Shown one piece after another: positions 13,165-20,662 of a DNA stretch of 64,000 bases; position 1 is the first letter of the stretch, and each line of letters starts with the position of its first letter. The notes beneath the pieces are model-generated. The model had not been told where the DNA came from. It did no database searches and saw only the letters and a program-made list of their open reading frames with translations. The position numbers and the translations under genes were made by a program. The stretch covers positions 2,418,001 through 2,482,000 of the forward strand of contig NZ_JBGFSP010000003.1 in the NCBI RefSeq assembly GCF_041227145.1. The letters are read 5' to 3'. Source of the stretch: Bacteroides sp. AN502(2024). GTDB taxonomy: Bacteria; Bacteroidota; Bacteroidia; Bacteroidales; Bacteroidaceae.

Positions 13165-13533
13165 ATGAATTTTAAAGAAAGTAAAGCTATCTATTTACAG
13201 ATTGCAGATAGAATCTGTGATGAGATACTTCTGGAGCAGTTTGTAGAGGAGGAACGTATTCCTTCGGTTAGAGAATATGCTGCTATTGTGGAAGTAAACG
13301 CCAATACGGTGATGCGTTCATTCGATTATCTCCAGTCACAGAGTATTATTTATAATAAGCGCGGCATTGGCTATTTTGTCGCTATCGGTGCGAGGGAATT
13401 GATTCATTCGCTGAGGAAGAATACCTTTTTGAAGGAAGAACTGGACTACTTCTTCCGCCAAATCAAGACACTGGATATTCCTATAAAGGAGATAACGGAT
13501 ATGTACCGGGAATTTTGTAAAAAAGAACAGTAA
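13165..13533 (+). CDS. GntR-family transcriptional regulator, YtrA-like
   Basis: 122 aa. N-terminal winged helix with the GntR signature around IPSVREYAAIVEVNANTV, followed by only about 45 residues, the short helical effector region characteristic of the YtrA subfamily. Such proteins repress their own ABC operon. The palindrome at 11398-11421 is the expected site. Encoded between the permease and a membrane-anchored protein. The ligand cannot be inferred. Confidence 0.9.
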   Translation: MNFKESKAIYLQIADRICDEILLEQFVEEERIPSVREYAAIVEVNANTVMRSFDYLQSQSIIYNKRGIGYFVAIGARELIHSLRKNTFLKEELDYFFRQIKTLDIPIKEITDMYREFCKKEQ

Positions 13534-13543
13534 AATAAATATT

Positions 13544-14347
13544 ATGAAACGTACAACTTATATATTGATAGGGCTTTTTGTTGCCGGACTTTGTGTGCTG
13601 GTAGGCGGAATGTTTATGATTTTTTGTTTAGGAAGGCCATTCATTAATCAACTGAATTTACAAGGAGAGCAGCTAACCAAAGAAGTACCGGCTTGCCGGG
13701 TGATCTTGCTGACTCAAACAAAGATGTATACGAAAGGAAGTAATGTCTGGCTGGCGAACTCTCTTTTGGAAGTGCAGCCTTCAAAAGATGGGAAGAATCT
13801 GCTTTCTTGCTCGAAGAAGGTAAATGATTATCTGAAAATAACCGTTATGGGAGACACGTTGAAGATTCTTTTGGACTATCCGCAGGATCAACTCCCGCAG
13901 GAATTTAAGGAATCCAAATTTGTGGGAATAAATATAGGAGACATGCGATTGGATATGACGCAAGATGTGGAGTGTATTATAAATGACATCGATTCGCAGA
14001 AAATAGGGTTCAAACATCTGAAGAAGGATTCTTTGTCCATTGACACGTCTAATTCTATTGTGGTTGATTCTTGTGATTTTGCAGCTTTGCAAGTCATCAG
14101 GAGTGGCAGGAATGTGGATTTCCAGAGTGGGACTATTAATAATCTGTATTTGAATCTGGGTATGATGGATAATTGGTTTGTAAATGCTGAGAAATGCCAT
14201 ATCGGTACGGAATATTTAACTGCACATTATGCAAATGTGCAACTTCAAAAAGGAGAGTGTGAGCGTATGATCTGGATTCCTGAGAAAAATGATTCCAAGC
14301 TAAATGTATCTTTAGCCGGGAAAGCTTGTGTAACGGTAATGGAGTGA
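13544..14347 (+). CDS. Membrane-anchored hypothetical protein with GIN-like C-terminal region
   Basis: 267 aa. One N-terminal transmembrane helix (residues 6-29) with a short cytoplasmic tail, then an extracytoplasmic domain. The C-terminal half has regular short beta-strands with N/D turns (for example VDFQSGTINNLYLNL), resembling the head-GIN/DUF2807 solenoid, but I could not confirm the family. Last gene of the ABC/GntR operon, 10 nt after the regulator. A role beside the exporter in envelope defence is inference only. Confidence 0.7.
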   Translation: MKRTTYILIGLFVAGLCVLVGGMFMIFCLGRPFINQLNLQGEQLTKEVPACRVILLTQTKMYTKGSNVWLANSLLEVQPSKDGKNLLSCSKKVNDYLKITVMGDTLKILLDYPQDQLPQEFKESKFVGINIGDMRLDMTQDVECIINDIDSQKIGFKHLKKDSLSIDTSNSIVVDSCDFAALQVIRSGRNVDFQSGTINNLYLNLGMMDNWFVNAEKCHIGTEYLTAHYANVQLQKGECERMIWIPEKNDSKLNVSLAGKACVTVME

Positions 14348-14362
14348 TTATATGCCTGAGAT

Positions 14363-14405
14363 AAAAAAGAGCAAAGGTGGACTTATTTCATCTTTGCTCT
14401 TTTTT
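14363..14405. terminator. Bidirectional terminator
   Basis: Perfect 14-bp stem AAAAAAGAGCAAAG / CTTTGCTCTTTTTT between convergent genes. A- and T-runs on both sides let it work on either strand. Confidence 0.9.
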
Positions 14406-14418
14406 ATGTACTGTATTA

Positions 14419-16053
14419 TCATACTTTGGTTAATGTGAAGCAGTCGATATCCGGCGCCCAGTTATAACTATTGCCTATTCGGATCGTATTATAACCGGCC
14501 TTCAATTCAACGGGAATTGTGATTTGGCTATGTTTCTCATCTTCCCCCAATGCGTCAATCTTAGTGATGATGCCGTTGATATCAACTTCCAGCTGTCGTC
14601 CTTTGCCATGTGAATATTGAATAGTCATTTGGTAGCGTCCGCCGTTTGCGCTATATACTTCTCGCCATTCCGCATAGTTTTCCGGTTTTCCGCCGAGAAA
14701 TCCAACTTTCATCTTGCCGGAAGCATCCTTGTCATGAGCATAAATAATGCCTTTGGGATTTTTACCCAAATCGTTGAATAGAGGTAAGTATGACCATTCA
14801 GCCTCATATAATGTAGGCTCTAGACGAGTTTCTCCTTCCATGCGGAGAAACATGGCGCTGTGAGGAGGCAGTGTTCGTTCAAATACATCGGAGAAATTTC
14901 CCAAGTCACTTTGTCTTGCTAAATCGCGTACTTTCACGTTTCCGCCAAATTCGAGTGAGGTAAACGGTACGGAGAAGCTGCATAGCGTATCCGAAGGGTT
15001 ATATAGTGCAACGGCACGTACGTTACCACGTTTTTGCTCAATGTCTTTCACCAGTACATAGCCTTCATTTTCATGCTGTACCACATACGCCTGCAATCCT
15101 AACGGATCTTGGTTGAGTGCGATCAGTTCCTTGTTTGTAAGTAATTGGAGTGAAGAATCCGGCAGGTTTTCTAGGTTGCAGCCGATTAGGAGAGGCGAAC
15201 TCATGATACACCATAAACCGAAATGAGCTTCTTCTTCTGTCGGAGTTAGTCCTTTTCCGCCTACTTTGCTATTGTTACGGAATCCGATGACCATCATATC
15301 CATATCGTTGTAATGCCCATTTCCGGCATAGGCAGATAGATAAAGATTCTTTCTGACTATATATTTCAGTGATCCCCAATGCGCATTGATATCTCCACTG
15401 ATACGCCAGGAAGTTGCCGCATCTTTTGCCCAGGTACCGGGGAAAGCCCAGCGGCAGATGTTGACGGAAACATTTTTGTTTACTTTGTCAATGCTCTTGC
15501 GGATAGAAATATAACGTTCTTCCTCGTCCAATCCGAGGACATCGCCTCCACAATAGTCTATTTTGATAAAGTCGAAGCCCCAGTCACCGAAGTATAGCTG
15601 AGCGTCTTGAGGTTCGTGCCCATAGATGCCTGCACCTACTCCTGTAAGGTCGTTGTCCCAAATAGAGCCGCAAGTGTTATTGCCTGCGTCCGTATAGATT
15701 CCCGCTTTCATACCGAGACTGTGTATGTGGTCGGCAACCGGTTTCATTCCGTTCGGGAAACGTTTTTTGTTGGTGAGCATGATTCCGTTGTCGTCCCGTT
15801 TGCCAAAGAAGCCATCGTCTACGTTGATATAGTGGTAGCCCGCATCTTTCAACCCCTTTTCTACCATAAGGTCGGCCTGATGTTTAATAATGTCTTCGCT
15901 GATATCTACTCGGAAAGCGTTCCAGGAACTCCAACCCATGATAGGCGGAGTGATTAGCTTCTCATTCTCAGAATGAGCCACTTGAGTCTTTGTGCAACTG
16001 AAGCACAACAGAGAGAGTGCTGTTGTCGTCAAAATGTAGAATCTGTTCTTCAT
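14419..16053 (-). CDS. GH27 alpha-galactosidase with C-terminal carbohydrate-binding domain
   Basis: 544 aa lipoprotein (lipobox LCFSC, Cys20). The TIM barrel begins PPIMGWSSWNAF. The nucleophile is the Asp of FIKIDYCGG (about residue 166) and the acid/base is the Asp of WRISGDIN (about 222). A beta-sandwich linker follows, and residues from about 410 form a CBM35/CBM6-like module ending NWAPDIDCFTL. The family removes terminal alpha-galactose with retention. The gene lies downstream of a tRNA and near an HTCS but lacks the shared operator seen at other promoters here. Its job fits the other alpha-galactosidases in the window (GH97, GH36). Confidence 0.93.
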   Translation of the reverse strand: MKNRFYILTTTALSLLCFSCTKTQVAHSENEKLITPPIMGWSSWNAFRVDISEDIIKHQADLMVEKGLKDAGYHYINVDDGFFGKRDDNGIMLTNKKRFPNGMKPVADHIHSLGMKAGIYTDAGNNTCGSIWDNDLTGVGAGIYGHEPQDAQLYFGDWGFDFIKIDYCGGDVLGLDEEERYISIRKSIDKVNKNVSVNICRWAFPGTWAKDAATSWRISGDINAHWGSLKYIVRKNLYLSAYAGNGHYNDMDMMVIGFRNNSKVGGKGLTPTEEEAHFGLWCIMSSPLLIGCNLENLPDSSLQLLTNKELIALNQDPLGLQAYVVQHENEGYVLVKDIEQKRGNVRAVALYNPSDTLCSFSVPFTSLEFGGNVKVRDLARQSDLGNFSDVFERTLPPHSAMFLRMEGETRLEPTLYEAEWSYLPLFNDLGKNPKGIIYAHDKDASGKMKVGFLGGKPENYAEWREVYSANGGRYQMTIQYSHGKGRQLEVDINGIITKIDALGEDEKHSQITIPVELKAGYNTIRIGNSYNWAPDIDCFTLTKV

Positions 16054-16161
16054 GATATAATAGGTTGATAGATTTCAGTCCAACTGTCCCGGTTACGTCC
16101 CGGTAACCTGAAAATAATAAAGAGTAACTTGCTGTATTTCAGAAAGTTACCCTTTGTTCTG

Positions 16162-16234
16162 TCGGAATGAGGCGACTCGAACGCCCGACCCCTACGTCCC
16201 GAACGTAGTGCGCTACCAACTGCGCTACATTCCG
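16162..16234 (-). tRNA. tRNA-Pro (CGG)
   Basis: 73 nt on the minus strand: acceptor CGGAATG/CATTCCG, D-stem GCGC/GCGC, anticodon stem-loop CTACG-TTCGGGA-CGTAG (anticodon CGG), T-arm GGGCG-TTCGAGT-CGCCT, discriminator A. CCA is not encoded. It lies 108 bp upstream of the GH27 start. Confidence 0.95.
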
Positions 16235-16247
16235 ATCGCTTAAGAAG

Positions 16248-16421
16248 TGGTGCCACCAGGAATCGAAAATTAAACTTCTTTTTCCAAAGTCCTGATGAAC
16301 AGCACTCATTTTATGTCATTAAATTCATAGCCATTGAATTAGCTATATTCCTAATTTCAATCTTTATTGCTGCCATTTTTTTGACGGTGCAAAGATATGT
16401 AAAAGGTTCGATTCCTCCAAA
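16248..16421. other. tRNA-like 3' fragments in inverted orientation upstream of tRNA-Pro
   Basis: On the minus strand 16248-16268 reads TTCGATTCCTGGTGGCACCA, a T-loop and acceptor 3' end without the rest of a tRNA. On the plus strand 16406-16420 reads GGTTCGATTCCTCC. The shared TTCGATTCCT core forms a 10-bp inverted repeat around about 140 bp. A -7 element TATCTTTG (minus, 16397-16390) could drive the tRNA-Pro transcript. The origin is unclear; an attachment-site scar is one possibility. Confidence 0.4.
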
Positions 16422-16528
16422 TAGTATAGGGATAAAATTACAGGAAACTTTATAATGTATTCATTTATAATATCCTTCGCTTTAATAAAGTATCTGGCGT
16501 GTTAGGTCTGAAAATGTTCTGTAGAATG

Positions 16529-19500
16529 TTAATGAGATAAAACTTCTTTTGTTTTTGTGTAATCTTTGGGTAATACACCGAATTTCTGTTTAAAACATTT
16601 GGCGAAGTAAGAAGAACTGGTAAACCCTAATTGCAAGGCAACTTCATTGATGCGCATTCCTTCGGATAGATATTGGGCAGCCATGTTCAGACGATAATTC
16701 AACACATAAGTATTGGGTGTCATACCGGTGACAGCCTTGACTTTCCGATGGAAATTGCTACGGCTCATATTGATTTTTTCTGCCAGATTATTTACAGAAT
16801 AATCAATGTCGCCCAATTGTTCCGCCAATATCTCATCCAGAGTTTTAATAAAGTCCATATCCTTTGAGGAAAGTGCATATTTTCCCGGCTCAGACATACT
16901 GTCGTTTGTCTTTGGAAAAGTGCTAAGTAAGCGATGGAAAGCCAGTCGTAATGTCATCAGATTCTCAATTTGTTTATGTATCTGTTTGATTGAGAATGGC
17001 TTTTCCATGTATACGTTTGCTCCGTTTTCCAATCCTTCTATTTTGGCGGACAATGTAGTCTTGGCTGTGAGCAGGATGACCGGTATGTGAGAATATTCAA
17101 TGTTTGATTTTATCTGATGACATAATTCTATACCGTCCATTTCTGGCATCATGACGTCACTGATAATCATGTCGATATTCTCTTCCGCCAATAATTCCAG
17201 GGCTTTCCGACCATTTTCGGCACATCTTACATGGTACCATTGTTGTAAGGAATTACGTGTCATATTCAACAAATCCGGATTGTCTTCCACTAATAAGAGT
17301 GTAATCTTTTCCTTTTCTATATCTACTTCCTTGTTTGTTTCCATTTCGCAACTATCTTCTTTATGTGTCGAGTTTTCATTCACGGTATCGGTCATGTTTA
17401 CTCTTGGAAGAGACAGGATAAAGGATGAGCCACCGGAAGGAATGTCTCGTAGTGACAATGTCCCTTTGTGGGCTTCAGCCAATATTTTGGAGAAAGCCAG
17501 TCCGATACCTGTTCCTTTGCCGGAAGAAGCATCCGGTACTTGATAGAATAATTGGAAGATTTTCTCCTGCTGGTCTTTGGGTACACCACATCCGTCATCG
17601 TTTACCAAAATCGTGATTGTGTCCTCCGCAGTCTCCAATTTTAATTCTATGTGTGACTGGGCATATTTTATTGCATTTCCTAACAAATTGACTATGACGG
17701 TTCTTATTTTGTCAATATCGATAGAAATATATATATCTTCTGTCGGGAGAACGATTGACAGTTCAATATCCTTCAATGCCGCAATATGATTGAATTGTTC
17801 ATAGATGGAGGCAAGTTGGAGATTCAGATGGCAAGGTTTGGGATTCAATTGCACTCCATTACTTTCTATTTTTTGAAAGTCGAGGAGCTGGTTGGTGATA
17901 TTCAACAGATAATTTACATTCTTATCGATCATCGACACATATTCATCCTCCCTCTTATTTTCTCGTAATTTCTCCAGTGGCAGGCAAATCAGAGTGAGCG
18001 GCGTACGTATTTCATGTACGAGGTTGACGAAGAAGTTGACTTTTAGTTTATAAGTCTCCTTTTCTTTGGCAAAGTTGAATTCTTCCATCCGCCGTTTGTA
18101 CTTGCGTTTGACATATAGATTCCAGCGATATCCTGAGTAGATAATGATACTTGTCAGGAGTAATGAATAGGCTATGTATGCCCAAGAGCTTTGCCACCAT
18201 GGCGGTGTGATTACAATCTTCAGCATCGTAGTTTCCCGGTTCCACTCTCCATCGTTATTCGAACCGTTTAGCATAAATGTGTATTCACCGGGAGGTAGAT
18301 GATTGTAAGATACAGAGTTGGTAGTTGTGTTCCGAATCCATGTCGGGTCTATCCCTTTCAGCATATAGTTGTATTGGTTTCTTTGTGACTCTCCGTAACT
18401 CAGGGCTGCAAAGTCAAGGGTGAAACTATTCTTTTGATAGGGTAATCTGATTTCTTTTTTCAGGTAGAGAAGTTCTTCATGTGTGTTTGCCGCTTTCTGA
18501 GAGGTATTCTCGTCATTGGAATAGGGGAAATGGATGTCAGTCACATATACTTGCGGGACATACGTGTTTTTTGTTATCTGTTCGGGAATGAAAGCATTGA
18601 AACCATTGTTGCCACCGAAATACAACTTGCCGTCTGATGTTAATAAAGAAGCACCGGCAATGAATTGATTGCTCAGCAAACCGTCATTGATGGTAAATAA
18701 GCGTGCATCGTTTGTTTTCCGGTCGATTTTATACAATCCCTTGTCTGTCGAAATCCAAAAGTTACCGTTCCGGTCTTCTTCGATGGAATAGATGGTCACA
18801 TTCTGTAATTGCCTGTTTTCGGGGCAGTTGTTGACAAAACGTTTCTGTTCCGGAGAGAAATAACATAGTCCGTTTCCATTGGTTCCCAGCCACATCACCC
18901 CTTTACTGTCTTCGAACAAGGTGGTTATAGTATTGTCGGGCATTGTCGAGGAGTTACCTCCTTGTTCATAGTGTTTCCATTGTTCGTTTGGATGATAGCA
19001 GAAAGCTCCCAAGTTGGAAGTGGCAATCCATAGGTTTCTGCCGGAATCTTCATGTATATTGGTGACGGGAGTCATTGCTCCTACGTATATATTCACAAGG
19101 AAATTGTCCTGTTCCTCATTGTAGGTGCAAAGTCCCATGCTGGTTCCTATGTAAATGTTTCCTTTATGGTCTTTGCCGATTGACATCACATTGTTGCTTG
19201 GCAATGTTTTAATCATACGGTTGGAATGGGTGTAATTTTTGCTAATTCCGGTTTCCAGATCATATCTGAACAATCCGTTTTCATGTGTGCCAATCCAAAG
19301 CTGCTTACCATCCAGATGTAAAGCACTGATGTTGTATTTTCTTTCAGTATACGGAGATAACACACATTCCGTCATTCTTTGTGTCTGCGGTCGGTAGAGC
19401 CATAATCCGTGTTGGGTGCCTATATACACCTCTCCATTCTCTTTTTCGCAAAAAGTGTTGACACCTTGAGCGATTTTCTGTATCAGGGGGATGGTGTGAT

Positions 19501-19720
19501 GTTCAAACCTTCGTAATTGCCGCGGCATGTAATTCACCCCTCCGTTTGTTGCCAGCCAAAGAGTCCCTTCGGCATCCAGCATCATTGCGTTTACTACCGG
19601 ATTACTCATGGCATATTCGCCTGTAGTTTCTACTTTCTTCCATTCTTTGTTTTGCCTGCCGAAGAGGAAAAGCCCCTCATTCGTGCCTATCAATAGTTGC
19701 TCGCTGTCATATTCTATCAT
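16529..19720 (-). CDS. HTCS sensor-regulator, C-terminal part (frame-split)
   Basis: 1063 aa; not a complete gene. It continues the reg_prop propeller of the ORF at 19707-20492 after a one-base frameshift. In order: propeller repeats with IGTNEGLF-type blades (1-420), Y_Y_Y domain (about 430-505), one transmembrane helix (about 515-535), HisKA with phospho-acceptor His in VHEIRTPL (about 568), HATPase_c (LLGNAIKYA), receiver with Asp in IISDVMMP (about 855), and AraC-type HTH (about 960-1055). HTCS proteins sense a released oligosaccharide in the periplasm and activate a glycan-utilisation locus. The operators at 23236-23371, 36659-36694, 57451-57486 and 62392-62427 are likely targets. Translated alone from ATG 19720 it would lack a signal peptide and half the sensor. 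Confidence 0.9.
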   Translation of the reverse strand: MIEYDSEQLLIGTNEGLFLFGRQNKEWKKVETTGEYAMSNPVVNAMMLDAEGTLWLATNGGVNYMPRQLRRFEHHTIPLIQKIAQGVNTFCEKENGEVYIGTQHGLWLYRPQTQRMTECVLSPYTERKYNISALHLDGKQLWIGTHENGLFRYDLETGISKNYTHSNRMIKTLPSNNVMSIGKDHKGNIYIGTSMGLCTYNEEQDNFLVNIYVGAMTPVTNIHEDSGRNLWIATSNLGAFCYHPNEQWKHYEQGGNSSTMPDNTITTLFEDSKGVMWLGTNGNGLCYFSPEQKRFVNNCPENRQLQNVTIYSIEEDRNGNFWISTDKGLYKIDRKTNDARLFTINDGLLSNQFIAGASLLTSDGKLYFGGNNGFNAFIPEQITKNTYVPQVYVTDIHFPYSNDENTSQKAANTHEELLYLKKEIRLPYQKNSFTLDFAALSYGESQRNQYNYMLKGIDPTWIRNTTTNSVSYNHLPPGEYTFMLNGSNNDGEWNRETTMLKIVITPPWWQSSWAYIAYSLLLTSIIIYSGYRWNLYVKRKYKRRMEEFNFAKEKETYKLKVNFFVNLVHEIRTPLTLICLPLEKLRENKREDEYVSMIDKNVNYLLNITNQLLDFQKIESNGVQLNPKPCHLNLQLASIYEQFNHIAALKDIELSIVLPTEDIYISIDIDKIRTVIVNLLGNAIKYAQSHIELKLETAEDTITILVNDDGCGVPKDQQEKIFQLFYQVPDASSGKGTGIGLAFSKILAEAHKGTLSLRDIPSGGSSFILSLPRVNMTDTVNENSTHKEDSCEMETNKEVDIEKEKITLLLVEDNPDLLNMTRNSLQQWYHVRCAENGRKALELLAEENIDMIISDVMMPEMDGIELCHQIKSNIEYSHIPVILLTAKTTLSAKIEGLENGANVYMEKPFSIKQIHKQIENLMTLRLAFHRLLSTFPKTNDSMSEPGKYALSSKDMDFIKTLDEILAEQLGDIDYSVNNLAEKINMSRSNFHRKVKAVTGMTPNTYVLNYRLNMAAQYLSEGMRINEVALQLGFTSSSYFAKCFKQKFGVLPKDYTKTKEVLSH

Positions 19721-20492
19721 GCAGAGGATAGAGACGGAGGGAAGGAAGCGGATAACTGTTTACCATTTTTTCTTTTTCGGAATAACACTCCAGTGTATTT
19801 TCAGTACTGAACCAAATGCCTTCGGAGGTACTTAACAGACCATTTACTTTTTTCTTTTCTTCTGCTTTATCCGTAAGTGTGGAAAGGGTAGATATAAAAT
19901 AGCCCATTTGGTCGAATACAAATATTCCTTTATTGATAGAAGATATATAGATACGTCCGTCCACCCCTTGACAGATATCTTTAGCAAATGAATTCTGTAG
20001 GATATTTTGTCGTAGGACGCTTGTTTGCGGGTTGTATACAAATATCCCTTGTCCCAAGGTGGCAATCCAAATCAATCCATTGTCCGACTTCCATATTTCG
20101 GTCACTTCACAACTGACAAATACATCGTATCGTGTTTTCTTGTCGAAAAAAGAGAAATCATCTGTAGAACGGTGATAGATATACACACCATTATTGGTGC
20201 CTATCCATATGTCCTGATTATCTTCCATCAGAGAAGATACAAAGTTATTCCCCAATGATTGGGAAACTCCTTCCACATGTCGATACACCCGACTCGTATA
20301 TCCGTTATAGCAATTCAGACCGTTGCTTGTCCCTATCCAGATAAAACCGTAAGAATCCTGAAGAATAGACCAGACCGTGTTGTGTGATAGCCCATCGGAT
20401 ACTTGATACTTTTTGAAAGGAAAAATGACGGAGGCTGACAGAGGTCCTGCAAAAAGAATGATATAAAAGAAAAAAATAAATATGCTTTTCAT
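19707..20492 (-). CDS. HTCS N-terminal part: signal peptide and first propeller (frame-split)
   Basis: 261 aa ending in an out-of-frame tail (LRLYPLHDRI). Signal peptide in residues 1-20, then YQVSDGLSHNTVWSILQDS, the canonical start of an HTCS periplasmic sensor, and several reg_prop blades (FIWIGTSNGLN, IWIGTNNGVY). It overlaps the downstream fragment by 14 nt. Removing one G from the GGG at 19739-19741 (CCC on the coding strand) rejoins the frames as PLPSSVSILCMIEYDSEQLL and gives a full-length HTCS of about 1320 aa. The promoter is probably TATCTTTG on the minus strand at 20559-20552. Either a real inactivating mutation or slippage, or a sequencing error. Confidence 0.88.
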   Translation of the reverse strand: MKSIFIFFFYIILFAGPLSASVIFPFKKYQVSDGLSHNTVWSILQDSYGFIWIGTSNGLNCYNGYTSRVYRHVEGVSQSLGNNFVSSLMEDNQDIWIGTNNGVYIYHRSTDDFSFFDKKTRYDVFVSCEVTEIWKSDNGLIWIATLGQGIFVYNPQTSVLRQNILQNSFAKDICQGVDGRIYISSINKGIFVFDQMGYFISTLSTLTDKAEEKKKVNGLLSTSEGIWFSTENTLECYSEKEKMVNSYPLPSLRLYPLHDRI

Positions 20493-20600
20493 GATATTTT
20501 CAATTCTACATTGTTTCAGATATTCTAAACGAAATCATCATGGAACAAAGATATATATTTTCCGGTAACATGCAATAATGTGGCTTTTGAAAGTTGAGGC

Positions 20601-20622
20601 GAGGGTGCGTCAAAACACCCTC
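20601..20622 (-). terminator. Hairpin after GH20
   Basis: GAGGGTG / CACCCTC 7-bp stem with an 8-nt loop, about 40 nt past the GH20 stop on the minus strand. No T-tract, so termination ability is uncertain. Confidence 0.45.
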
Positions 20623-20662
20623 TTCCTGCTTTTGGTTATCCTTAATCTTGTTTTACCGAAAA

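Noticed and set aside
16050..16256. Minus-strand frame of 68 codons covering tRNA-Pro
   Set aside because: It is the translation of the tRNA and its flanks.
20496..20510. Operator half-site upstream of the HTCS itself
   Set aside because: About 9 of 15 matches, located in the leader after the probable promoter, with no second repeat.
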